19,225 nucleotides of DNA from DATEJJ01 sp039649115. Lineage in GTDB: Bacteria; Actinomycetota; Actinomycetes; Mycobacteriales; Micromonosporaceae. The notes under the pieces were generated by a model, which was not told where the DNA came from, did not search any database, and saw only the letters and a program-made list of their open reading frames with translations. The DNA lies in the NCBI GenBank assembly GCA_039649115.1, contig JBBWZQ010000412.1, positions 1-19,225 on the forward strand, read 5' to 3'. Shown here piece by piece: positions 1-8,066 of this stretch (positions are counted from its first letter, which is position 1; each line of letters starts with the position of its first letter). Made by a program: the position numbers and the translations under genes.

Positions 1-460
1 GCCTACCGGCTTTGATGTCGCCTACGGGGACCTGCAATGTCATGCCAGCGGGCCGTGCGTCACCATTCATGGACATAGTTGACCAAACTGGCGCTCACGG
101 CACAACGTTCAGCGCGAGAAACCAACACGCAGGGTCGCCTCATCTGAGGCGATCGTGGGCAGGAGGGAGCGCCCCGCCCGGGTAACCACGTACGGAGCGT
201 AACGGCAGCAGCAGGGCCACGTGCGAGCGGCGGTAGAGCAGTACACGCCATCTCGACGGCTGCGCGGGCATCCGCGCCTGTCTCTTGATCGATGTCGGCA
301 GATAGGGTCCCAGCATGGACGAGAAGGCCGAACCGGTGCCCGTCAAGAGCTCTGGAGCCCCGGGGCTTTGGACTCTCATGCAGCTCGACCAACAGCGCAT
401 TACGGCGCTTGATACGGTCTCGGTGGCGATCAGAGGATGGGTAGTGACACTAGACTCGGC
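1..460. other. no convincing gene
   Basis: I see no supported coding region here. Open frames exist on both strands, as is normal for GC-rich DNA, but none shows a recognisable family motif or a good ribosome binding site. The stretch abuts the broken end of the NlpC/P60 relic, so it is probably sequence that replaced the rest of that gene. Confidence 0.5.
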
Positions 461-673
461 CTGGTGGGCCGGGTCGCCGCCGTGGGCGTTGGTGCAGTCA
501 CCGCCGTAGGAGTACGGGGTGCCCAACTGGGCCAGGGCCCACGCGATCGCGGTGACCACCGCGGGTGGGGTGCCCGGGGGCAGACTGAACCCGGACGGCA
601 TGGCGGTCAGGTCGACCGGGTCGCAGCCACCGGCGAGCACCGACGGGTCCCCGATGCCGGTCAGGGCGGCTGT
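461..673 (-). pseudogene. NlpC/P60 (C40) peptidase fragment
   Basis: About 71 codons on the minus strand encode a linker with GGCDPVDLTAMP and then the start of an NlpC/P60 domain, AIAWALAQLGTPYSYGGDC, ending at GDPAHQ. In actinobacterial C40 peptidases this is followed at once by the catalytic Cys segment (CDCSSLV-like). Here the reading changes to unrelated sequence right after GDPAHQ, so the catalytic Cys, His and third polar residue are all missing. No start codon or signal peptide belongs to it. Intact relatives cut peptidoglycan stem peptides and often occur in actinomycete conjugative elements as wall-opening enzymes. The motif assignment is strong; the mobile-element origin is inference. 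Confidence 0.7.
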
Positions 674-750
674 AGGTTCCGGGAATCGATGAGCACTGCT
701 GAGCGTGGAGCTGTGTCCGTTCTGAACGATTCGAGCAGCGGTCATTCGCG

Positions 751-820
751 AGATCTTGAGCAGTCGACGTACTACGGAACTCCTGGGCAGCGAGCGTGGG
801 AGCGGATTGCTCAAGATCTT
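751..820. repeat. 12-bp inverted repeat, 46-bp spacer
   Basis: AGATCTTGAGCA at 751-762 is exactly complementary to TGCTCAAGATCT at 809-820. The arms are perfect over 12 bp and the spacer is 46 bp. No gene overlaps it convincingly. It could be a recombination or transposon-end relic, or a dimeric protein binding site; the sequence does not decide between these. Confidence 0.6.
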
Positions 821-1154
821 CCGAAAATGGATCGGTCGCGTCGGCGGGTCCGTTGTGCTGGGTCGCGGAGGTGGGGGCGTTGGTCGTCCGACAGTTGCTG
901 CGGACCAGAGCCAGTCCGGCATGCCAAGGGATTCCAGGCCAAGCGTGGTCAGTGCGTCGATGAGGACGCTATCTGTACGTTATCCCGATCCAGGTTTTGG
1001 TCACCAACCAGGCTGACGGTCGGGTCGAGGGGAGGTCCACAAATTCCCCGCCTTCATCTGTCGACACGCGCCCACCCGCATCGAACATTCAGCCATTCGC
1101 GTGGATAGCGCCGTACGTCATGGACAATGGGACAACGGCGACATTGCGCTCAAC

Positions 1155-1172
1155 GGGTCAGTCACCTGACCC
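1155..1172. repeat. 7-bp hairpin
   Basis: GGGTCAG (1155-1161) and CTGACCC (1166-1172) form a perfect 7-bp stem with a 4-nt TCAC loop. It lies about 130 bp beyond the stop of the minus-strand gene at 1299-1964 and lacks a T tract. It could be a weak terminator for that gene or an operator-like dyad. Confidence 0.4.
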
Positions 1173-1298
1173 CGCGGGTGTCGGCGTAGCGGGAGCCTTA
1201 CGAGCTGAAGCGGTGCGCTGTTTATGTTACGGCCGGTCCTCGGATTAGTTCTGGTCTCGGTGCCCACCGGCCGTGCCGACATGGCGCTGCGCGCCGTT

Positions 1299-1964
1299 CT
1301 ACGCTGATGCGTCGCGCTGCATCGGGAGTCCTAGGTTGGTCCGTGTCGTGTCTGCGTTACGACGCAGTAGATTCAGTGCCTCTTGGCGGTTCTGGGCGGC
1401 GACTTGGGCGGCGTCGGTCACCCATCTTGCGATTTCCGCCGCCCACGGCGCATCCTCCCTGCTGGCAGCACGTGCGGTGGCCTCGGCTGCGCGGATCGCC
1501 GAGTCCACGTCGCCGTCGAGGAGGCGCAGGCAAAAGACGGTTTCCTGGAAATAGACGTCATCTGGCTGACGTCTGGCGCGCTCCTCCGCCCCTATGCGGT
1601 ACCCAGGTAGGTTACCCACTTCATCGAAGAAGGGCAGCGCATCGGTGTGGATCTGCTGCAGGATCTCCTGCATGGCCGGCTCGGCATCCTTGATCGTTTT
1701 GGGGGACGGCCAAAAGCTCTTCCCGTTGGCGTGGCCAAGCTCCCTTCCGAGCGGGCCGCGAAGGGAGGTCGCGGGAGCCGCAAGGAGTTGGACACCCAGG
1801 TACACGCTGAAGTTGGTGCCCCACGGCCAGTTGTGCAGGCTGAGGTAGCACAGTAGCCAGTCCGACGGCTCGCGATAGAGGAGCCCACCGACGATGCTCC
1901 ACGAGCCGGGCAGGTCCGGCACGACATACCGAGCAAGGCTGCGTTCCCACACGTGAGTCTTCAT
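1299..1964 (-). CDS. DUF4304-like protein
   Basis: A 221-aa protein without signal peptide or membrane segment, so probably cytoplasmic. The N-terminal ~75 residues resemble DUF4304: an aromatic-rich stretch (WSIVGGLLYREPSDWLLCYL) followed by NFSVYLGVQLL, matching the family's FxxNLGV-like strand. The C-terminal third is Ala/Arg-rich and helical, with many acidic residues. DUF4304 has no assigned biochemical role that I know of, and I do not propose one. The ATG at 1962-1964 is preceded by only a weak purine stretch (GAAAGCGAG). It has no co-directional neighbour and stands alone between relics. Domain assignment is by eye and moderate; that the frame is a real gene is more certain, because it is long and its composition looks like a natural protein. 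Confidence 0.65.
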   Translation of the reverse strand: MKTHVWERSLARYVVPDLPGSWSIVGGLLYREPSDWLLCYLSLHNWPWGTNFSVYLGVQLLAAPATSLRGPLGRELGHANGKSFWPSPKTIKDAEPAMQEILQQIHTDALPFFDEVGNLPGYRIGAEERARRQPDDVYFQETVFCLRLLDGDVDSAIRAAEATARAASREDAPWAAEIARWVTDAAQVAAQNRQEALNLLRRNADTTRTNLGLPMQRDASA

Positions 1965-2055
1965 GAGGCTCGCTTTCGTTCGTGGTGGCGCGGGGTGCTA
2001 GCACGGCCCGCGTCGGAGATGCCTTCTGTCTTAATGCGGAAATCCCCATTAGGAA

Positions 2056-2256
2056 CACCACCTCGCCCTGGCCGGCCGGTCAGACACCCTGTTCTCCGAC
2101 GACGCGATCACCCTCATCCACCAGACCAGCCGCGGCTACCCCCGCGCCGTCAACAACCTCGCGATCCAAGCCCTCGTCGCCGCGTTCGCCTCGGACAAGT
2201 CCATCGTCGACGAGTCCTCCACCCGCGCCGCGGTCGCTGAAGTCACGGCAGACTGA
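2056..2256 (+). pseudogene. ExeA/TniB-like AAA ATPase, C-terminal fragment
   Basis: The frame reads HHLALAGRSDTLFSDDAI, then IHQTSRGYPRAVNNLAIQAL, and ends at TGA 2254-2256. This is the characteristic C-terminal lid of ExeA-type AAA ATPases (GYPRxVNNLA, the region after sensor 2), which in actinomycetes accompany IS-encoded DDE transposases. Walker A, Walker B and about three quarters of the usual protein are missing. An in-frame TAG sits just upstream at 2050-2052, so homology begins abruptly at about 2056. No transposase partner remains in the window. It marks an insertion-sequence remnant whose left part was removed by recombination. Confidence 0.8.
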
Positions 2257-2641
2257 ACACCAAACCGGCACCCTGAACACCAGGATCCCGCCCGGCCGCC
2301 GCCAGCGGGGTCTTCCCACACCCCCACATCCTCACCGCCAACGCCGGGTTCATGCTCACCTTCAGCGCCGGGCAACAGCCCGGGCTGGCCCTGGTGCCCG
2401 CCGCGCCTACAGCAGCTCCGGGGCACCCCCCCATGCCGGTTCCCTCCTCGACCGCACCGGCACCCGACCCTGTCGCTAGCCAGGGATGGTCGTCAATGGC
2501 CGCCGGTCCTGCGTGGCTGGGCGCCTTCTTCAAGATCGCGGCTGCTGACCAGCGGCTCAACGCGACCATCACGGATTCCCAACACCGCCGTGACACGCTG
2601 CCCCTCCGACCGCACAGACCATCGAAAAGAGGAGTGTCGCA
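2257..2641. other. IS-relic flank and leader of lectin gene
   Basis: No supported gene. The first bases probably belong to the end of the lost insertion sequence: a short CTGAACACCA direct repeat overlaps the ATPase stop and recurs 22 bp later (about 2252-2283). The last part is the leader of the lectin gene, with AGAGGAG at 2628-2634 as its ribosome binding site. I could not place a promoter with confidence. Confidence 0.4.
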
Positions 2642-3186
2642 GTGCTGAAACGTTTCCTCCAAGGCGCCGTCGCGGTGGCGGTACTCGCTTCCGTGGCGCT
2701 GTTGCAGGCGTCCCGGCCGCGGCAGCGACCCAGGGCCCGTTTTTCATCTGGGGCGGCTGGCAGTCAGGCAAATGCGTTGCTGACCCGAACGGGTCGACCG
2801 CGAACAACGTTACGATGATCATCTGGGGGTGCCACGACCCCGCAACGGCAGAACAGGAGTGGTGGTTCATCGACACGAACAACGGCTACTACTGGATCCA
2901 GAACCGCAAGAGCCTGAAGTGCCTCACCGTGCTGAACAACTCGACGGCGGACAACGCGGCGGTCATCCAGTACGACTGCAACCTAGGCGACAACGAGCAG
3001 TGGTTCCCGCAATACCAGTTCTACGACCTAGATTTCAACAAAGACGCCTACGTGCTGATCAACCGGCACAGCGGCAGGTGCCTCACCGTCAAGAACGCGA
3101 GCTCCAGCGACGGCGCGACCCTGCTGCAGTTCGGCTGCAACGTGGGCCGGAACCAGCAATGGACCTGGTACACCCCCGTTAGGTGA
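2642..3186 (+). CDS. secreted RICIN-type beta-trefoil lectin (frameshifted)
   Basis: The GTG at 2642, 7 nt after AGAGGAG, opens a good signal peptide (MLKRFLQGAVAVAVLASVALL). The mature domain lies in the -1 frame: TQGPFFIW through the stop at 3184-3186. Adding one C to the CCC run at 2712-2714 joins them as LLQASPAAAATQG, a textbook signal-peptidase site, giving 181 aa. The mature part is one beta-trefoil with three homologous subdomains, each with a Cys near G(K/R)C and a later Cys plus Q/W motif (EQEWW, NEQWF, NQQWTW). Such domains bind galactose, xylan or related sugars. There is no catalytic domain. It is paralogous to the gene at 3345. Either the gene is broken or the base is a homopolymer read error. 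Confidence 0.8.
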
Positions 3187-3204
3187 CTGGTATCAAACGG
3201 TGAT

Positions 3205-3220
3205 CGCCACTGATGTGGCG
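3205..3220 (+). terminator. hairpin after first lectin gene
   Basis: CGCCAC (3205-3210), loop TGAT, GTGGCG (3215-3220): a perfect 6-bp GC-rich stem 19 nt after the lectin stop. There is no T tract, which is common for actinomycete terminators. Confidence 0.45.
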
Positions 3221-3313
3221 TCAGCGTTCTATCCATCTCAGGTAGTTTGCTGTCCTGGGTGCGTTCGCTGGTCGGTTCGTAGAGGTCGTCGGCCCGCATC
3301 AGCCCTGCGCAGC

Positions 3314-3351
3314 GAGGAGCGATCGTGCTTCAGAGAGGAGCATTGTGCTTC
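3314..3351 (+). repeat. tandem duplication of RBS plus start region
   Basis: The segment GAGGAGCGATCGTGCTTC (3314-3331) recurs almost exactly as GAGGAGCATTGTGCTTC (3335-3351). Each copy carries a ribosome binding site and a GTG. The second GTG (3345) is the start of the lectin gene. The first (3325) is in another frame and gives a 62-residue frame overlapping the true gene to 3513. The upstream copy may be silent, or ribosomes may initiate there and interfere with the real start. Confidence 0.6.
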
Positions 3352-3905
3352 GGAAACGTCTCTTCCGGACCGCGCTGGCGGTCGTCGTGCTCGGGGCGGC
3401 GGTGGTGCTCCCGCAGACGCCGGCCTTTGCCGAGGTTTACGGACCTTACTATCTACAGGAAATGCTTAGCGGTAGGTGTATCGCCGATCCGAACGCCTCC
3501 ACCGGCAACGTAACGATGATCATCTGGAACTGTTCGGGTGGCGGCGAGCAGCGGTGGTGGAACGACGACGCTCCCGGCGGCACCAACCGGTACTGGATCA
3601 AAAACCAGACAAGCGGCAAGTGCCTGACCGTGCAGAACGCCTCCATGAGTGACAACGTGCCGATCATCCAATACGCCTGTAACTCTGGCGCCAACGAAAT
3701 TTGGCGGTACAACCGGTTTGACGACCTCACTTACTTTGTGACGATAAACGGCGTACTGCTCAGTGCCTACCGCTACCAGATCCAAAACGTGAACAGCGGT
3801 CTCTGCATAACTGTCAAGAACGCGAGTATGGCCAACGGCTCGACGCTTCTGCAATATACCTGCAACAGCCCTGGCAGCAATACCTTCTTGGAGGTCTTTA
3901 TCTGA
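3345..3905 (+). CDS. secreted RICIN-type beta-trefoil lectin
   Basis: A 186-aa intact protein starting at GTG 3345, 4 nt after AGAGGAG. Residues 1-30 form a Sec signal peptide (MLRKRLFRTALAVVVLGAAV) ending near the AFA site. The remainder is a single beta-trefoil: GRCIADPNAS...EQRWW, GKCLTVQNAS...NEIW and GLCITVKNAS, giving alpha, beta and gamma subdomains with paired cysteines. The gamma repeat ends in NTFLEVFI and lacks a clear QxW, so that sugar site may be lost. A stretch before the gamma repeat (FVTINGVLLSAYRYQI) differs from the paralog. The two genes share the signal-peptide start and the motif VTMIIW near the first repeat, so they arose by duplication. Likely an extracellular carbohydrate-binding protein. 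Ligand unknown. Confidence 0.88.
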   Translation: MLRKRLFRTALAVVVLGAAVVLPQTPAFAEVYGPYYLQEMLSGRCIADPNASTGNVTMIIWNCSGGGEQRWWNDDAPGGTNRYWIKNQTSGKCLTVQNASMSDNVPIIQYACNSGANEIWRYNRFDDLTYFVTINGVLLSAYRYQIQNVNSGLCITVKNASMANGSTLLQYTCNSPGSNTFLEVFI

Positions 3906-4076
3906 CGATCGCCCGGTGGCCGACGGCGCGATCCGGTAGGTCGCTGTCGTACACGGCCTGGGCCGCTGCCGTCCGCGTCAGCTGACAGCGAGGTGATGCT
4001 TCTTTCGGCCCTTGTCCAGGATGGACGGACGGTCCAGGTTGTGCCTGTTGGTCATTCACTCCACGGGGGAGGCGCC

Positions 4077-5888
4077 GTGTCCAATAGATCCGTCGGCCTG
4101 CTCGTTGCGGCACGCCGCACGAGGCGTTTCGTGTCGTTGGCGGCCGGTGCCCTGGTCGGGAAGTGTTGACCCTCGCACCGACCGCGGCCGCGTTCGCGGC
4201 CCCACCGACCTTTGTACAGGTGGCGAGCGCGACGCCGGCGACACCCCAGTCCTTGTGAGCGCCGCGTTCCCCGCCGCCGAGACGGCCGGCGACTCGAACA
4301 TCACCGCAATCGGCTGGGCGGACACCGTCGCGTCGATCGCTAGCGTCACCGACAGCGCTGGGAACACCTACACGACCGCCCTCCCGACGTTCCGCGGCAA
4401 CGGTCTGTCCCAGGCCATCTACTACGCCAGCGATGCCGCCGCCGGCAGCGACACCGTAACCGTGACGTTCGACCGCACGCCATCCTGTGTGGACGTTCGG
4501 ATCAGCGAATACAGTGGGATCGGCGCGTTCGACGTCGGTGCCGCCGCGACCGCCGCCACCGGCGATGGCAGCAGCGGCACCGCGACCACGACCGACGCCA
4601 ACGACCTGCTGTTCGGCGCCGGCATGAGCGGTGGCGCGTTCACCGTCGCCGGCACCGGCCACACCAGTCGAGTGCTCACCCGAACGACGGCCTCACCGAG
4701 GACCGCGCCGTCACCGTCTCCGGGGCCTACAGCGCGACGGCAACGAACGTAGGCCCATGGCTCATGCAACTGGCCGCCTTCAAAGCCGAAGGCAGCGGCC
4801 CATCCGCGCCGCTGGCGAACTTCACCGGCAGCCCGACCGCCGGCACGGCGCTGCTGTCGGTGCAGTTCACCGACACATCCACGGGCGCGCCGACCGCGTG
4901 GGCGTGGACGTTCGGCGATGGCGGGACGTCCACGGTTCAGCACCCGAGCCACACCTACAGCGCCGCCGGCACCTACACCGGATCGCTGACCGCAACGAAC
5001 GCCGCTGGCTCCAACACGACCACGAAGGCCGGGTACATGAACGGCAACACCCCGACGACCGGTTGGCCGAACGCCACCAACACCGGCGTGCCGGCCGGGA
5101 CCACGCTGGCGCCCTACACCGGCCCGTGCACGATCACCACACCCGACACCGTCATCGACGCGAAGACAGTCGACTGCGCCCTGGTCATCCAGGCGGCCGA
5201 CGTCTCCATCACCCGAAGCAAGGTCAACGACCAGATCTCACTCGACACGGACGACTCCAGCGCGAGCCGCTGGTCCGTCACCGTGACCGACTCGGAGGTC
5301 GACGCGGGCGTCATCCAGCAGGCCGCGATCTGCTGCGGCAACATGACGCTGCTGCGGGTCAACTCGCACGGCGGACAGACCGCCGCCCAGTGCGAGGAGA
5401 AATCGTTGTACTGCCGGGTCACCGACTCGTGGCTGCACGGACAGGCGCTGCCCGGCAACGTCTACCGGCACCTCGGCGGGTTCCTGTCCGACGGCACCCT
5501 CGGCTCCGGCTGCTCGGGCACCTGGTGCATCGAACTGGTCCACAACACCGTGGTCTGCGACCACCCGGTCAACAACGTCGACGAGGGTTGCAGCGGAGAC
5601 ATCAACCTCATTCCGAACTTCGCCACCATGTCGAAGGTGCGGGTGTACAACAACTACCTGGGCGCCAATACCGGCTCGGCGTTCTGCACCTACGGAGGCG
5701 AAAAGTCGACCTCCCCGTACCCGCACGCCGACCACGTCACCTACCAGGACAACGTGTTCCAGCGTGGTACCAACAATCTCTGCGCGGCCGACGGACCAGT
5801 CACCGACTTCGACGTCAACGGCGCGGGCAACACGTGGGTCAACAACACGTGGGATGGCGACGGCACTCAGGTCCCGCCGGCGAACTGA
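4077..5888 (+). pseudogene. secreted PKD/beta-helix protein with three frameshifts
   Basis: A reconstructed 604-aa secreted protein. GTG 4077 follows a GGGGGAGG site and opens a twin-Arg-like, Arg-rich signal peptide. Coding then moves by -1 three times: near 4160 (GGG run), at 4244-4247 (CCCC run) and at 4679-4681 (CCC run). One added base at each site restores a continuous protein and returns to the starting frame. Order: an all-beta N-terminal module (SDSAGNTYT-like, AIYYA, VTVTFD), a PKD domain (VQFTDTS, WAWTFGDG, PSHTYSAAGTYT), then a Cys-rich parallel beta-helix with repeated short strands and Asn ladders (VYNNYLG, NTWVNNTW). Family proteins bind or cleave polysaccharide; I see no catalytic signature. 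The last 374 codons (4764-5888) are open. If the shifts are read errors this is an intact gene. Confidence 0.72.
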
Positions 5889-5958
5889 CCCCCGGCCGGC
5901 GGCTCCCGGGCACGACCATCCACGCGGGACACCGCAGTGCCCGGCCGACTCGAATTCG

Positions 5959-6075
5959 TCATGGGTCTGTTCCTGTCCGCGGCGGCGGGCCGGGGTCGGC
6001 GCCCAGTTCCTCGGCCAGGCTCAGCTGGACCTGCTCCTCATGGCGCAAGGCGTCAGCCTGGCGGGCCGCCCTGCG
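5959..6075 (-). pseudogene. BTAD-domain fragment (AfsR/SARP type)
   Basis: On the minus strand, directly after the TAG of the response regulator and in the same frame, the sequence reads RRAARQADALRH and then SLAEELGADPGP. This matches the end of the bacterial transcriptional activator domain (consensus GRQAEALRxYExxRxxLAEELGVDPGP). Only about 36 codons remain, ending at TGA 5959-5961. The DNA-binding domain and the rest of the BTAD are absent. It is probably what remains of a regulator joined to the response regulator's 3' end by deletion. The motif is short but distinctive. Confidence 0.5.
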
Positions 6076-6124
6076 CTACGCCGAGTCCGGCGCGATCATC
6101 GGCAAGGTCGTGCCGCTCCCCTGA
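6059..6124 (+). pseudogene. possible oxidoreductase C-terminal tail
   Basis: The plus-strand frame ends with ALRYAESGAIIGKVVPL and a stop at 6122-6124. It resembles the C-terminus of medium-chain (quinone oxidoreductase type) dehydrogenases, which end in a helix plus GKVV strand. Nothing upstream in this frame belongs to such an enzyme. It overlaps, on the opposite strand, both the BTAD relic and the last codons of the response regulator, so at most one reading is ancestral. Chance is a real alternative. Confidence 0.25.
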
Positions 6125-6777
6125 GCGCGGACCAGGCCGCTTTCGTAGGCGTAGACGACGGCTTGGACCCGGTCGCGCAGTCCGAGCTTGGCCAGCACGC
6201 GGTGGACGTGGGTCTTGACGGTGCCCTCGGAGAGGTAGAGGCGGCCGGCGATCTCGATGTTCGTCAGGCCGGCGGCGACAAGTCCGAGCACTTCGCGTTC
6301 CCGGTCGGTCAGGACGTCCAGGCGGGCGGTCGACATGGCCGGTGCGGGTCCGGTGCCGACGTACCGTTCGAGCAGCCGGCGGGTCACGCTAGGCGCCACG
6401 ACGGCGTCGCCCCGCGCGACCATGCGGATGGCGGACAGCAGGTCGGGCGCGAGGGTGTCCTTGAGGAGGAACCCGCTGGCGCCGGCGCGCAGCGCGGCGT
6501 AGACGTACTCGTCGAGGTCGAACGTGGTCAGGATCAGTATCCGGATCTGGCCGGTGGCGTCGCCCGTGGAGATCCGGCGGGTGCCCTCGACGCCGTCGAC
6601 CTCGGGCATCCGGACGTCCATGAGGACGACGTCCGGCCGGAGGTCGAGCGCGACCGTGGCCGCTTGCGCGCCGTTGGCCACCTCGCCGACGACCTCCATG
6701 TCGTCCGCGTTCTGCAGGATCATGCGGAATCCGGTCCGGACCAGGGCCTGGTCGTCGGCGAGGAGGATCCGGGTCAT
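6076..6777 (-). CDS. LuxR-family two-component response regulator
   Basis: A 233-aa NarL/FixJ-type regulator. The receiver domain spans residues 1-120, with acidic pocket D8/D9, phosphoacceptor D54 (VLMDVRMPEVDG), conserved Thr at 84/85 and K106 (FLLKD). The LuxR HTH spans residues ~155-212 (LTDREREVLGLVAAGLTNIE, then SEGTVKTHVHRVLAKLGLRD). ATG 6775-6777 overlaps the kinase stop as ATGA, so the two are co-translated. Most relatives stop shortly after YESGLV. This one adds about 16 residues and then meets a TAG, beyond which a BTAD relic continues in frame, so the native C-terminus may have been exchanged. The HTH itself is complete and the protein should work. It is expected to be phosphorylated by the neighbouring kinase and to control the divergent transporter operon. 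Confidence 0.95.
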   Translation of the reverse strand: MTRILLADDQALVRTGFRMILQNADDMEVVGEVANGAQAATVALDLRPDVVLMDVRMPEVDGVEGTRRISTGDATGQIRILILTTFDLDEYVYAALRAGASGFLLKDTLAPDLLSAIRMVARGDAVVAPSVTRRLLERYVGTGPAPAMSTARLDVLTDREREVLGLVAAGLTNIEIAGRLYLSEGTVKTHVHRVLAKLGLRDRVQAVVYAYESGLVRAQGSGTTLPMIAPDSA

Positions 6778-8066
6778 GCGTGCGGTCCGTGAATGGGGAG
6801 TACGGCCCGCAGCGCGAACCCGCCCGTCGGGCCTGGCCCGGCGACGAACTGGCCGCCGAGCAGCCGCACCCGCTCGCGCATGCCGCGCAGCCCGTTGCCG
6901 CCGCCGGCACGGTGGGTCACGCCGCCCCCGTCGTCGTTGACGTCGATGATGACCTCCGCGTCGCCATAGACGAGAACCACGTCGGCGATCGCCGCGGTAC
7001 CGGCGTGTTTCATGGTGTTCGTCAACGCCTCCTGCACGATGCGGTACGCCGACAGGTCCACCGCGGGCGGCAGCGGCGCGCGGGTGCCTTCGACCCGCAG
7101 CCGCACCGGCGTACCGGCCTGGGTCACCTGCGCGACCAAGGCCGGCAGCTGATCGAGTCCGGGCTGCGGGTGCCAGGAGTCCTCCACACCGTCCACTCGG
7201 GCCAGCACCCGACGCATCTCGGTCAGCGAGTCGCGTCCCGTCTTGACGATGGAGCCCAGCGCGGTCCGTGTGTCGGCCGGCCACTTGTCCAGCGCCGCGT
7301 CGGCTCCCTGGGCCTGGGTGACCATGACCGACAGGCCGTGCGCGACGATGTCGTGCAGTTCGCGGCTGATCCGCCCGCGTTCCGCGGCGACCGCGAGCGC
7401 CGCCTGCTGGTCGCGGTCCCGTTCGAGATCCTGGGCGTGGGCGTGGAGCATGTCGAGGTAGGCGCCGCGGCTTCGGGCACCGGAGCCCATCGCCCACGAG
7501 GCGACCAGTGCCGACCCGAGGACGAGGACGCCGCTCCAGGCATCCTGCAGGACGGTGCGCTGCGGTTGGGCGGGCGGGAAGGGGGTTCCGGCTCCGGGTC
7601 CGGTGGCGATGCTGGTGGGCAGGCCGGGCACCGGCACCGCGCGCACCGCGGCGTACAGGCTCCAGCCGAGGACGAGCAGCAGCAGGCCGGACAGGATGGC
7701 GAGGGACAGGGTCCGCCCGAAGCGGACGGCAACCGTGTAGAGCAGGATCGGCACACCAAAATCAATAGTCATAAATGGTACGGACTCCGCCGTGTGCACA
7801 GCTGCCGATAGTGTGCAGGCGGCGAGGGCCGCAAGCGGCACGTGTCGACGTAGCGCGATCGCGACCACGGCGAGCACCGTCGCGGCCCACCAGAGGTCCC
7901 GGTGCAGGGCCGGCCCACCGTCCAACCGGGCGCCGGTCACGGTCAGCACCGCGTTCGGCGCGTTCACCAGTACGCACGCCGCGAGGAGCGCGACCGCCAG
8001 TGCCGAGTCCTGCGCCGCCGGCCGGCGGCACCAGGTCCGGAGACCGACCACCAGCCGGCATCTCAT
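6774..8066 (-). CDS. sensor histidine kinase (HisKA_3, NarL/DesK-like)
   Basis: A 430-aa membrane kinase. Hydrophobic segments lie around residues 23-41, 57-72, 76-92, 103-141 (two) and 175-195, with a Pro/Gly-rich loop at 143-170 that probably faces outside. A coiled-coil linker (202-228) leads to HisKA_3 with H238 in GRISRELHDIVAHGLSVM. The HATPase_c domain shows the N box (N350, EALTNTMKHAG), D379 in NDDGGG and the G2 box NGLRGMRERV (391-400). The ATG at 8064-8066 has GGAG four bases upstream; longer frames to 8336 are composition-driven. The gene overlaps the regulator by 4 nt. There is no large sensor domain, which suits intramembrane sensing of envelope or antibiotic stress with help from the linked transporter. 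The signal is unknown. Confidence 0.94.
   Translation of the reverse strand: MRCRLVVGLRTWCRRPAAQDSALAVALLAACVLVNAPNAVLTVTGARLDGGPALHRDLWWAATVLAVVAIALRRHVPLAALAACTLSAAVHTAESVPFMTIDFGVPILLYTVAVRFGRTLSLAILSGLLLLVLGWSLYAAVRAVPVPGLPTSIATGPGAGTPFPPAQPQRTVLQDAWSGVLVLGSALVASWAMGSGARSRGAYLDMLHAHAQDLERDRDQQAALAVAAERGRISRELHDIVAHGLSVMVTQAQGADAALDKWPADTRTALGSIVKTGRDSLTEMRRVLARVDGVEDSWHPQPGLDQLPALVAQVTQAGTPVRLRVEGTRAPLPPAVDLSAYRIVQEALTNTMKHAGTAAIADVVLVYGDAEVIIDVNDDGGGVTHRAGGGNGLRGMRERVRLLGGQFVAGPGPTGGFALRAVLPIHGPHA

Larger units (their letters stand above)
674..1298. other. no convincing gene
   Basis: No frame here carries a recognisable domain. Two inverted repeats are the only structure I could pick out: a long-spaced one at 751-820 and a compact hairpin at 1155-1172. 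The right edge is the 3' end of the minus-strand gene at 1299-1964. Confidence 0.45.

Noticed and set aside
140..922. A 260-codon minus-strand open frame containing the NlpC/P60 motif
   Set aside because: Only the middle ~71 codons resemble the family. Both ends are unrelated and the catalytic Cys segment is missing, so it is a relic and not a gene of that length.
4631..6124. A 497-codon open frame over the PKD/beta-helix gene
   Set aside because: Arg/His/Gln-rich composition and overlap with the better PKD frame mark it as a shadow; only its last ~20 codons look protein-like and are reported as a possible oxidoreductase tail.
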